DNA of 64,000 bases, taken from Papilionanthe hookeriana x Papilionanthe teres. Taxonomy: Eukaryota; Streptophyta; Magnoliopsida; Asparagales; Orchidaceae. The notes beneath the pieces were generated by a model, which saw only the letters and a program-made list of their open reading frames with translations, ran no database searches and was not told the origin of the DNA. The translations under genes were made by a program, and so were the position numbers. How positions within the stretch are numbered: the stretch's first letter is position 1; every line of letters begins with the position of its first letter. Location: NCBI GenBank assembly GCA_022702705.1, contig CM040428.1, positions 53,995,198 to 54,059,197 of the forward strand, in the 5' to 3' direction. This document shows, piece after piece, positions 56,501-64,000 of the stretch.

Positions 56501-59500
56501 TTCGACTAACCCTAAAGCTCAAATGAGCTTCATTCCGCACGTTAGGATCTCCAATCGTTCCCGCACGCGCGTTCTCCTCTTCTCCTTCGGTCTTGCTCGA
56601 CAAGGGTTTGACTCTTCCAAAGTGATGATGTCTCACACAGTAGATAGGGTTCGTCCTTACTGCCTCGATGTTGATCACCTTCAAAGCTTCGGGGTATGTG
56701 AAGCGCTCGACTCTTCTTCCTCCTCGATCAAAGGCGGTGTAGCTCCTCCTCCTTCGCACGACACCAGCGTACGAAGCCGCAACTTCCTCCTTTTCGATTG
56801 CAACTCGATCCAGGTAAGCCTTCGGTGTCACCTCCTCCCTTTCCTTCCTTCTCTTCCTTTAATTTGCGGCTCAACGTAGTATCACAAGCACAAGAACAAG
56901 GCATGTTTCGATAACTCTAAGCGACTCACAACAAACGGCGACATCGGCTTCTCCTTTTTTCTTCTTCCTTCTCCACAGGATGCAATCTTCTAGGGGTGTA
57001 AACGAGCCCAACACAAGATATTTCGAGCTCAAAAAGTGTGTACATGTTCGACTCGTTTGCTTAGCGAGTCGAACACGAGATATTCACGAACAAAGAGTTG
57101 TTTGACAAACCTAATCACGTAACTATATGATGTTAAATATTGGGATAAGATTTAAAAATTATTGTTTATATAAAAACATCATTTGAATATAATTTAATAA
57201 TTTTTATTCTATTTTCTTAATTAATAATTTTAATTGATTATAAATTGTTGTAGCCTTGTAGTTAATTATTTTTTTTTAAATTTCTGCTCATCAATTCACG
57301 CACGCACGCAAACACACACACGTATATATATAGATAGATATAATTGATGAATAGTATTTCGAGCCAAAACGAGCTGAACACAAACGAAAAAATCTTTGTT
57401 CGTGTTTGGCTCGTTAACTTAGCGAACGAGTCGAACACGAGCTTCTTAACGAGTCAAACATGAGTTTTTCGCGAACAACGAGCCAAATACGAGTTGTTCG
57501 CGAATAACGAGCCGTTTTGACAGCCCTCAATCTTCCACACTCTAGCTCTCGCTCTCTCTCGGTTTTGGTTTGTTGAAAAAGACATACAACTCTTTAAGTC
57601 GTAAATGAAAAAATGCTTTCGTTCAAAACAACTCATCCAATACTAGTTTTATTTTTAATTAAGCTTTATTATTTTATTATTATTTATTTTATTATTTTTA
57701 TTATTATTATTTAAAATTTTAGTTATTACATGTAGATGGGACACTATTTAGATATTTCGCCCTCATTTTGCAAATACTTATTGATCTGGAGTTCAAGGTT
57801 TCTCATATGTGCAAGCCCATATGATTAACTACCCCTCTCTCTAAAACAAGAGAGTACTTTCGATTAAGGCTAGTCATTAAGAATTGAATATTCAATATAT
57901 AATAATATCAAACTTAGGATTTAAGTTTTAAAATTCATTACTTGAAGCTTAAAGTGGATGGTGGGGGAATGAAGACAAAACCCGATCAAAATCTCATGGT
58001 TCTGTCATCTCAGGTCATCATGATCTCTGATCTACTTAGTCAGAAAAGGTAGTCCAACCAACTTAAGAATTCTTATCAGCAATTATGGGTTGCGTCGCCC
58101 AAGATAACCTTATAGATTTAAGGTGGATGTTTATCTAAGAAGACAAATTTACGTCGACGTTAGCTAACAAAAAGTTTTCTGTCAATCAATTGTACCCTTA
58201 TGATTTTCAACTCAATAGAAAGAAAGTCGTTATAGAACATATGAGTTGCGGTAGTGACCATAATATAACAGTGTCATTTGACAACAACCACTCAATCAGA
58301 GGGCCCTGGTCGTAACCGCTAGTTTGTGAAGACTTTGAGTCAAACAACCTCCCCTAAGATTTAGGCCACGTCCTTACTGGCATTTAACTATTTTGATTGT
58401 GAATATAGAGGTGTATTTGATATGACATTTGTTACTTGTGTTGAAGTCAATTAAAAGTTTGTCACTCTCGACAAACTATTGCAGAAGTCAAATGAATTTT
58501 ATTTTTAGAGTGATTAAATTTTACTTTACATATTCGTTAATTATTTTGAAAACTTGATTTTAAAGATTAAACCCTCGATTTGAAGTCTTCAATCAACACA
58601 ACGATCATTGGGGAGGTAAATAATTTAAATATTTATATTTAAAGAGGGCAGTTACTTTCTTCGTTTTAAGGTATAAGTCATGTTGATTCTTGTCCTTACA
58701 AGGAGGAGGATCGGACTAGGAGATTTGAACTTGTAAATTATTATCTTTAGGATTTGGACGGTTAGTTCAAAATTACCAGACTCTTCAACTTCAGTCCTTA
58801 CAAGTAGGAAGATCAGACTATTTGGGTCGGACTCAACTCTATCCTATAAATAAGGTGACATGATTAACTCACGGAGCATTCTCGAACCTAGTACTTGAGC
58901 ATCTAATACATTGGTTGGAAGATATGCGTGCCTTTATATTTCATATGTTTGAGTCCTTTCAGAGAGAGCTCTTAGTACCTTAAGAAAATTTAAATGATTT
59001 CATAAATAGATTTAATTAAAGATTACATTAAATAACATCTTTAAGACTTGAAATTACATAAATTTGTCTCATCTGAATATGTTTACATTAATACATATAT
59101 ATTCACTTTGATATTTTGAAAAACACCATCTCTTCGCTAACAAACACGATGAGAATCCAATGAAGGTGATTTAAAATCAAACTTAGCTCTTCAATTCAGG
59201 ATATTTAAATTTCAATTTAAACTTAATCTTATGAATTTTAGTACTTTGATTTTAAATTAGGCTAAGCCACAAATATATTAAGTTGTTTTTTGAAAGTATA
59301 AATATTTAATGTTTACGTCAATTCAAATGATCCAAACTTAAGCTTTTGGATTTGAAAATTCAAAAATTTTGGATTAATTGTGAGCCCTATTTTATTTTCA
59401 CAGCTTAAATTTGAGTTAATTTAATCGTCGAAACTTTAAATTTAAAAATTTCTCATTGACTTTGATTTTAAACTTTAGAATTTCAAATTTTTAAATCCCA

Positions 59501-62500
59501 GAAATTGATAGGATCTTTAAAAGCCCTAAGAGCCCAAAATTTGAAAACTTCAAAATTATAAATACTTTTAAGCTTAAGAAGCCTAAAAATTTTAAAATCT
59601 CATGTTATAAGTTTGAAAGTGTTGAAGTAGCTTAGAAGTCCAAATCACCCAAAAGTTCGACAACCTCCTAATGTCAACCCCCATTTGGTGGCACTGGAGA
59701 ATGTCAGTCTTCTCAACTCTTAAGAAACAAGCTAATCAGTATCGTGAGACATTGGGGCCGGAGAAGACGAACGAAGCAGAAGGAGAACCGTGACGACGAA
59801 CGGAGCAGCAAGGAGTAGAAGACGACCGAAAGGGAAGAAATGGAACGAGGCAAGCAAATGCGTGCGAATGAGGATCTTTGGTTTGTTTGCCTGTTTGTAA
59901 CTGAAAGCGAACGAGGGAGCAACTATCCCACTTGAGCAACCTCCAACAGGCAGGAAAGCGGCATTAGATAAAGTTTCAAGTTAATTAATATAACTCTTTT
60001 TTTTATTTCACTTCCCCAATATTTTTTTTAAGTCAACAATATTATAATTTGAAATGGAATGCTAAAAGGATATTGAATTATTTTTGTTACCAAAGTGATA
60101 AATAATGTTTGCTGGTTTCTCCTTATGTAGGATTTGGTGGTCCTTCCATTAATAATCATAATTAAAATACCTTTTAGATCATCCCTCAGTCAATGCACAA
60201 AGAACTAATATGACCAACAAATTATTAGTGTGTGTGAGATCTGGGTTAAATCTACACTGCATAGCTTGAAAACATGTTCGTTTAGCAAAATCAAGTGGTT
60301 GTTAGGCTTAAACTATTGAGTTGAAAAATAATTTGATTGAATTATAACTAACCCTTTGATTTCATCCTCCAAAACATTATCTAGTTTAGAAAAAAACATT
60401 CTTGAACAACTTGGACCATGTTGGCCAACCCTTTCTTGCCTTACATTCATGTTACTTCTAGTTCCTTACCTAATTGATCAATTTAGTCCACTGAAGAAAG
60501 GATTATTCAATATGCAAGTAAAGTTTTGTATTCATAATGTTATTTGATATATTCAAAGTAAACCTTGAATTAAAATGAACAAGATTAATGATTTTACATT
60601 AAAATGAATTTAAGAAATGAAAGAAAAAGTAATTGAAGGACAACTTACAAGAGGTACAAAATATTTAGAAATTCGATCAGCATACTTCTGCACGGGAGCT
60701 TTAGCCATTTGGGCAGATTCAACAAGGCGAACAATTTGTGATAAAGCACTTTCAGATCCAACATGTGTTGCCCTAACATGCAACAGACCATTCTCATTTA
60801 CAGTACCCCCTATCACACTATCCCCCTTCCTCTTCGCAACAGGTCGTGCTTCCCCAGTAATCATACTCTCGTTGACATGACTCTGACCCCATATGACAAA
60901 GCCATCACAAGCTATTTTTGCACCAGGCATTACTTTGATCACATCATTATGTTGTATCAACCGACTGTCAATTTCCCTTTCACTAACTATATTTCCATCT
61001 TCATCATAAATCATAAGCATTGCAGTTTCTGGTGCCAAGTCCATAAGTTTAGCAATGGCCTCTGATGTTTTGCCTTTTGCTAGAACCTCAAGATACTTCC
61101 CAAGTAGAATGAAAGAGATGAGCATAGAACTAGTCTCAAAAAAATCATTTGAGTCAAAATTATGTGAAGTTGCGGCTCTGAGCACAGAGTAAACTGAATA
61201 AAAATAAGCCACATTGGTTCCAAGAGCTATCAACACATCCATATTAGGAGATCCATGTCTCAAAGCATTATAAGAACCAACGTAAAACCTTCGACCAATT
61301 ATGAATTGCACAGGAGTAGATAATATCCACCTCAAAAGCTCTCCGATGCTTAACATATTCACTACCTTCATATCTAGAGCGTTTTTTATGCCTGGAATGT
61401 ACATAAGCACCATGGAAGTGAGAAACACAGGTACTGTGAATAGCAAACTCCATAGGAAAGAATGATAGTACTTCCTAATCTCTTCAAGCTTGTGTGATTC
61501 TCTCCCTCCTCCTTCTGAATATATTGTTGCTGATAATTCACCATAATCTATTGATTGAATTACATCGATGAAATTACGCGGGCCTGTTTGACCTGGCTTG
61601 TAGGACACTGAAACTTTATGAAGGACTGGATCCATAAAAATTTCTTCTACGCCAGGGAGTGCCTGGAGTGAGCTTTCAATCATTCTCATAGTTTTTTCAG
61701 TGCATGTGCCTTCTATTTTAAGTTCTATTTTGTTCTTAGTTTGCCCTGTAGTAATCAGTATAGCCTCAAAACCAATATCATCAACTTCCTTGATAAGTTG
61801 GGCAACATTAACAATCTTAGGATCATAAAGAATTTCTGCCTCCTCAGTTGCCAAGGCTACTGCAGCTTTTAGGACCCCGGGAATAGATTTTAATGATGAT
61901 TCAACAGAATTGGAGCAAGAAGTACAAGTCATCCCTTTGATATGCAGCCTACATGTCAGAGTTGTAAATTCTTCAACATCATCTTCAATCAGCGCAGCTT
62001 CAAATCCAGCATCTTCAATAGTTTCACGAATTTGATCCACCTGAAAATTGTAACATTTCATAAAAAATAACATTCAAGAACAGTAGAGGTGCATGAAGAA
62101 CATACTACTATTATGTATTCTCATTTGAAGCTTTACAATAAATAAAAATTATGTAATTTTCATTGGATAAAAATGACAACTTTTAAGGACATCTCGGGAA
62201 AAAAATGCTTAGGTGAAGAATGGAAAGGAACATTACTGTATATAAAAATTGATGACAAAGCAATATTGAGGCATATTACTAAAAATATAAAAGAAATGGC
62301 ATATACCAAAGAACAAAATCCATAATACAATATTAAAAATTAACAAATGGCATTCTATATCACACAATGTAATAAAATTCATCTTTAATCAGTGAACTGT
62401 TTGCAACTCCCGCTACTTAGAAAGATGAGATAAATTTGAAGATTTCATTGTTGGAAATAACCATCATTTTTACAGTGAGGCCATATAGCAAAAAACATTG

Positions 62501-64000
62501 ATCTTTTCTTATAGTAACAGAAAAGTTATATTCAAAATTACATATTCACATGAGTAACTTCCAGATTTTTCAATAAAATCCACACATAGGACATTATCCT
62601 GTTTAGGGGTATAAAAGAGTCTAGTCGAGTCAAGCCACCTTTAGCTTGTGCTTAAAATTTATTAATTAATTAAGTTTAAGCTCAAACAGAAGCTCAATTC
62701 TACGAATCCGAGTCAGATCACAAAAAGGCTCATTAATTATGAAAACAAAATTGATTTTCATTTCTTCATTTGTTGTGATAAAATGACAAAAATAATTTAA
62801 ACTTATAGAAGAAAAAATAAACAATCATTTGAATTATATATAAAGACATTTTAACAACTATGTGTCTAAATTACTGGCTTTACGAAGGTTTTATATGTAT
62901 TTTCTATTAATATTTTTTAAACCAGCTAGTACATGACCTAACGACTGAGGGTTGGCTCAAACTTGTCTTATCAGCTAATTATGCTCGATTCACTAGCCAT
63001 AATCGAGCCAAGCTCAAACTGGCTTACAAGTAGGCTTGACTTTATTACACCCCTAGTCCTATTCATAAAAGAAGTACATAACAAGTACCCCAAAAAAAAA
63101 AAAAAAGGCCCCCAAAAGACCAACATAAAGGAATGAATCTCTATGCATTGGGAAAACTACTACAAGTAGGACAAAAGAACAGATTTATTTCAAACAATGA
63201 AAACGTGATCCAAATCAGAGGAAACTTTAATCTGCTTTGAAGTTAGAAAAAGAAGAATTAAATTAGAAGAAGCAATAAATAATACAAAATGCAATAGAAT
63301 TAAGCACTATACTTTTTCGAGTTTTACTTGAAACTTCCTAAAACAAAGAGGTAGCATTTCTCATCAAACAAAAGAAAAAAAAAATCATGAAAGAGATTCA
63401 TTCCATCTATTTTCAGCATAGAAAATAATGACATCGAGTAACAATTTCAACTTCACGCAAAATAACGTGGGGATCAAATCGAAAAGGGATAAATGACCCC
63501 TAATTCGAAATTACAACATATAACACAAGGAACGAGTAAGACCGATCAAAGAAAATAATATATAATAAGAGAAAATAGATAAAGGATTTATAACAAATAA
63601 ATTTAAATTCAAGCAAACAAAAGTAATCATAAGAAACCTATATTCAGAGAAAAAGCTAACTGAAGCTTGGAGTCATAAATAAAGGCGCTAATATTCAATC
63701 TACTCGTTTGCATTAACATCTAAAAATGAAGGATCATGTACCATCACCATAAAAATAAAAAATAACTAGAAAAAGCTATCAACAAAAGTAAATATCAAGC
63801 TATATTAAACAGCCACATAAGAAATTCTCAACATCAACACGAATCCAAAACTAATCCAATTTACGCTTCACTTCCTACCATCCACACCAAAGCAACCTCG
63901 CATAAATAATAAAAAGAGCAAAACACAGATCAAAACATACCGAGACGAATTTAGGGTAAAAGATAACTTCAGCACGGTTATTGAGGACATCCACTGCAGC
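47697..64000 (-). CDS. HMA5: Copper-transporting P1B-ATPase (HMA5-like), 5' end beyond window
   Basis: Pumps Cu+ out of the cytosol using ATP; plant HMA5 acts in copper detoxification and root-to-shoot distribution. Exons on the minus strand: from beyond 64000 to 63941, then 60649-62040, 51225-51479, 50134-50256, 49111-49587 and 47697-48113. All junctions are GT-AG, phase 0, giving 907 visible codons; the family is about 950-1000 aa, so a few dozen N-terminal residues including the start codon and the first metal-binding CxxC lie outside. Seen in order: end of HMA domain 1; HMA domain 2 with GMTCTSC; a third HMA-like domain lacking CxxC; TM1-4; the actuator TGE; CPC in TM6; DKTGT; SEHPL; GDN; GDGIND; and the TM7 N/Y and TM8 M/S copper-site residues. 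All key residues are present. The gene is stretched by a 9.2-kb intron. Orthology to HMA5 rather than RAN1/HMA7 is judged from sequence similarity by eye. Confidence 0.94.
48114..49110 (-). other. HMA5-like intron 5 with two MITE copies
   Basis: A 997-bp intron. Two copies of the palindromic MITE family lie at about 48155-48405 and about 48555-48880. The second has a (TA)n expansion at 48747-48807 inside it, at the centre of the palindrome. Confidence 0.75.
49111..49587 (-). CDS. HMA5: HMA5-like exon 5: nucleotide-binding domain
   Basis: 477 nt, phase 0 at both ends. It starts ANSEHPLAKAIVEY, where SEHPL is the P1B signature for ATP binding; continues with VTGHGVKAIIGNKELLVGN (the GxG nucleotide-binding region) and SIMVTGDNWGTAKAIAKEVG, and ends KMKELQ. 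Confidence 0.95.
49588..50133 (-). other. HMA5-like intron 4 with a MITE copy
   Basis: A 546-bp intron. A palindromic MITE copy occupies about 49850-50105 (start catacagaccaccc, end gtggtatgtatgcaaatcttcc), so it reaches to within about 30 bp of exon 4. Confidence 0.75.
50134..50256 (-). CDS. HMA5: HMA5-like exon 4: catalytic Asp
   Basis: 123 nt, 41 codons, phase 0. It carries VFDKTGTLTTGKP with the phosphorylated Asp. It starts VNCIVF and ends YEYVAAAE. Confidence 0.95.
50257..51224 (-). other. HMA5-like intron 3 with a MITE copy
   Basis: A 968-bp intron. A well-preserved palindromic MITE lies at about 50838-51075 (ggggcatttacatacc at the left; gagtggtatttatgtag at the right). A minus-strand open frame at 50462-50689 has no recognisable homology and is treated as chance. 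Confidence 0.75.
51225..51479 (-). CDS. HMA5: HMA5-like exon 3: TM5-TM6 with CPC
   Basis: 255 nt, 85 codons, phase 0. TM5 starts VILLSLLTWLTWFLVG. TM6 carries the copper-site motif CPC in VMVIACPCALGLATPTAV. It ends KGGQALESAHK before donor gtatgt. Confidence 0.95.
53600..55575 (-). mobile_element. L1-type LINE fragment: GC-rich 5' region and ORF1 only
   Basis: On the minus strand, about 54230-54880 encodes a broken DUF4283/zf-CCHC_4 type ORF1. It includes LSDDVKFTLVRKFDL, then KEPPIVPIWFKLPGLPFHL, LGTPLRVDALTFDTVSQVGV and the zinc knuckle CRMFGHIIDTCYRLHP. Stops replace several codons. Upstream (about 54880-55575) is an unusually GC-rich, CpG-rich stretch that fits a LINE 5' region; it contains a 194-codon open frame of unknown meaning (54879-55463). 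Downstream (53790-54170) is a linker rich in Glu/Arg/Ser. No endonuclease or reverse transcriptase follows, so ORF2 is absent. The outer limits are approximate. Confidence 0.65.
55645..55980. repeat. Tandem repeat, four units of about 90 bp
   Basis: Units start at 55645, 55736, 55826 and 55891, each beginning agcttatatgtagacc or a close variant and containing atgatctgatatcatc and taaa-tgttatg. Three are 90-91 bp; the third is shortened to 65 bp. The internal gatctgatatcatc-like element is itself partly palindromic. No coding is seen. Confidence 0.85.
56490..56880. other. GC-richer unassigned stretch in HMA5-like intron 2
   Basis: Open on both strands: 56523-56879 on + and 56490-56831 on minus. 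The + frame starts MSFIPHVRISNRSR, is Ser/Arg-rich, and reaches a donor-like CAG/GTAAGCC near 56812; the minus frame ends next to an AGGTAAG near 56489. No homology was recognised. It could be an exon of an unannotated small gene, captured gene sequence inside a transposon, or chance. Confidence 0.3.
56991..57527. mobile_element. hAT-like non-autonomous element with perfect 8-bp target duplication
   Basis: A 537-bp element starts taggggtgtaaacgagcc and ends gagccgttttgacagccct, imperfect inverted termini. It is flanked by a perfect direct repeat caatcttc (56983-56990 and 57528-57535). The 8-bp duplication and TAGGG-type end fit the hAT superfamily. The interior is rich in repeated gagc/cgag, ttcgcgaa and cgaacacgag motifs and has no transposase. 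Relatives include 62604-63055 and fragments near 5790, 7400 and 8786. Confidence 0.8.
60649..62040 (-). CDS. HMA5: HMA5-like exon 2: HMA domains 2-3, TM1-4, actuator
   Basis: 1392 nt, 464 codons, phase 0. It completes HMA domain 1 (VDQIRETIEDAGFEAALI), then encodes HMA domain 2 with LHIKGMTCTSCSNSVES and a degenerate third domain (IEGTCTEKTMRMIESSLQAL, single Cys, no CxxC). TM1 (HSFLWSLLFTVPVFLTSMVL), TM2, TM3 (MDVLIALGTNVAYFYSVYSV) and TM4 follow, then the actuator domain with NESMITGEARPV. It ends KYFVPL. The in-frame MLFFMKCYNFQ upstream of 62040 is intron sequence. Confidence 0.95.
62041..63940 (-). other. HMA5-like intron 1
   Basis: A 1.9-kb AT-rich intron between FYPKFVS and VDQIRE. 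It contains the hAT-like element at 62604-63055. No other gene was recognised. Confidence 0.8.
62604..63055. mobile_element. hAT-like MITE with imperfect 8-bp target duplication
   Basis: A 452-bp element, taggggtataaaagagtc to gcttgactttattacacccct(a), with inverted ends. The flanking 8-mers atcctgtt (62596-62603) and gtcctatt (63056-63063) match at 6 of 8 positions, consistent with an aged 8-bp duplication. The interior is rich in gctca/gagcc motifs shared with 56991-57527. No transposase is present. Confidence 0.72.
63941..64000 (-). CDS. HMA5: HMA5-like exon 1, 3' part (truncated by window edge)
   Basis: The minus strand reads AAVDVLNNRAEVIFYPKFVS before donor gtatgt. This is the beta-alpha-beta middle of the first HMA metal-binding domain (family: AVVDVLNNRA-V-FYP-FV). 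The MTCxxC motif and the start codon lie right of the window. The reading frame joins exon 2 in phase 0. Confidence 0.9.

Larger units (their letters stand above)
51480..60648 (-). other. HMA5-like intron 2 (9.2 kb) full of repeats
   Basis: Contents from left: degraded repeat-like sequence at about 51960-52530; (TA)n tracts at 52628-52660 and 53536-53572; unassigned sequence at 53100-53330 with one 73-codon + strand frame; an L1-type LINE ORF1 fragment on the minus strand at about 53600-55575; a 4-copy tandem repeat at 55645-55980; a GC-richer unassigned stretch at about 56490-56880; a hAT-like element at 56991-57527; then AT-rich DNA to 60648 with no gene recognised. Short frames at 59713-59939 have no recognisable homology. 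Confidence 0.8.

Overview
The window is nuclear DNA from a flowering plant. It is AT-rich, has spliced genes with GT-AG introns, and carries several families of plant transposable elements. Four host genes can be supported, all on the minus strand: (i) an intronless LRR receptor-like protein of the EIX2/RLP type (1932-4805); (ii) a six-exon cytosolic glutathione peroxidase (10526-21059, 170 aa after splicing); (iii) a single-exon MCTP, a multiple C2 domain and transmembrane region protein (26187-29126, 979 aa); (iv) an HMA5-like copper-transporting P1B-ATPase (47697 to beyond 64000), whose exon 1 runs off the right end. No rRNA, tRNA or CRISPR array was recognised. The species cannot be named from this sequence alone.

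Layout. 1-1931: AT-rich repeats. 1932-4805: the RLP. 4806-10525: repeat-rich DNA left by a tandem duplication of the GPX 3' end plus RLP 5' end. It contains an orphan copy of the last GPX exon (6403-6435) and a decayed RLP N-terminus (about 8795-9048). 10526-21059: GPX, a 513-bp coding sequence spread over 10.5 kb. Its introns hold a 3-kb LTR element with gag and protease but no polymerase (15547-18594), an antisense RTE LINE tail, MITEs and a 0.3-kb direct duplication. 21860-22866: an RTE LINE 3' fragment inserted into a palindromic MITE. 25684-25811: a short hAT-like MITE with a perfect 8-bp target duplication, just past the 3' end of the MCTP gene.

31171-36587 is a complete but decayed Ty1/Copia element flanked by a perfect 5-bp target duplication (ctatc). 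38519-46728 is a second Copia element (A), interrupted by a 5'-truncated third one (B, about 40367-44253). 47697-64000 is the HMA5-like gene. Its 9.2-kb intron 2 carries a GC-rich L1-type LINE ORF1 fragment, a 4-copy tandem repeat of about 90 bp, a 537-bp hAT-like element with a perfect 8-bp target duplication, and at least one palindromic MITE. Other introns of the same gene carry further copies.

The four genes do not form a pathway; they are neighbours in repeat-rich DNA. Their family roles are surface immune perception (RLP), thiol peroxidase redox control (GPX), ER-plasma membrane or plasmodesmal tethering (MCTP) and copper efflux/detoxification (HMA5). I found no convincing new biological system. 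The most informative observations concern element structure and nesting: the polymerase-less gag-protease LTR element, an in-frame triplication inside a reverse transcriptase, a cluster of TCGCGA palindromes in a Copia leader, stop codons falling almost entirely at former Trp/Gln codons, and the GPX/RLP partial tandem duplication.
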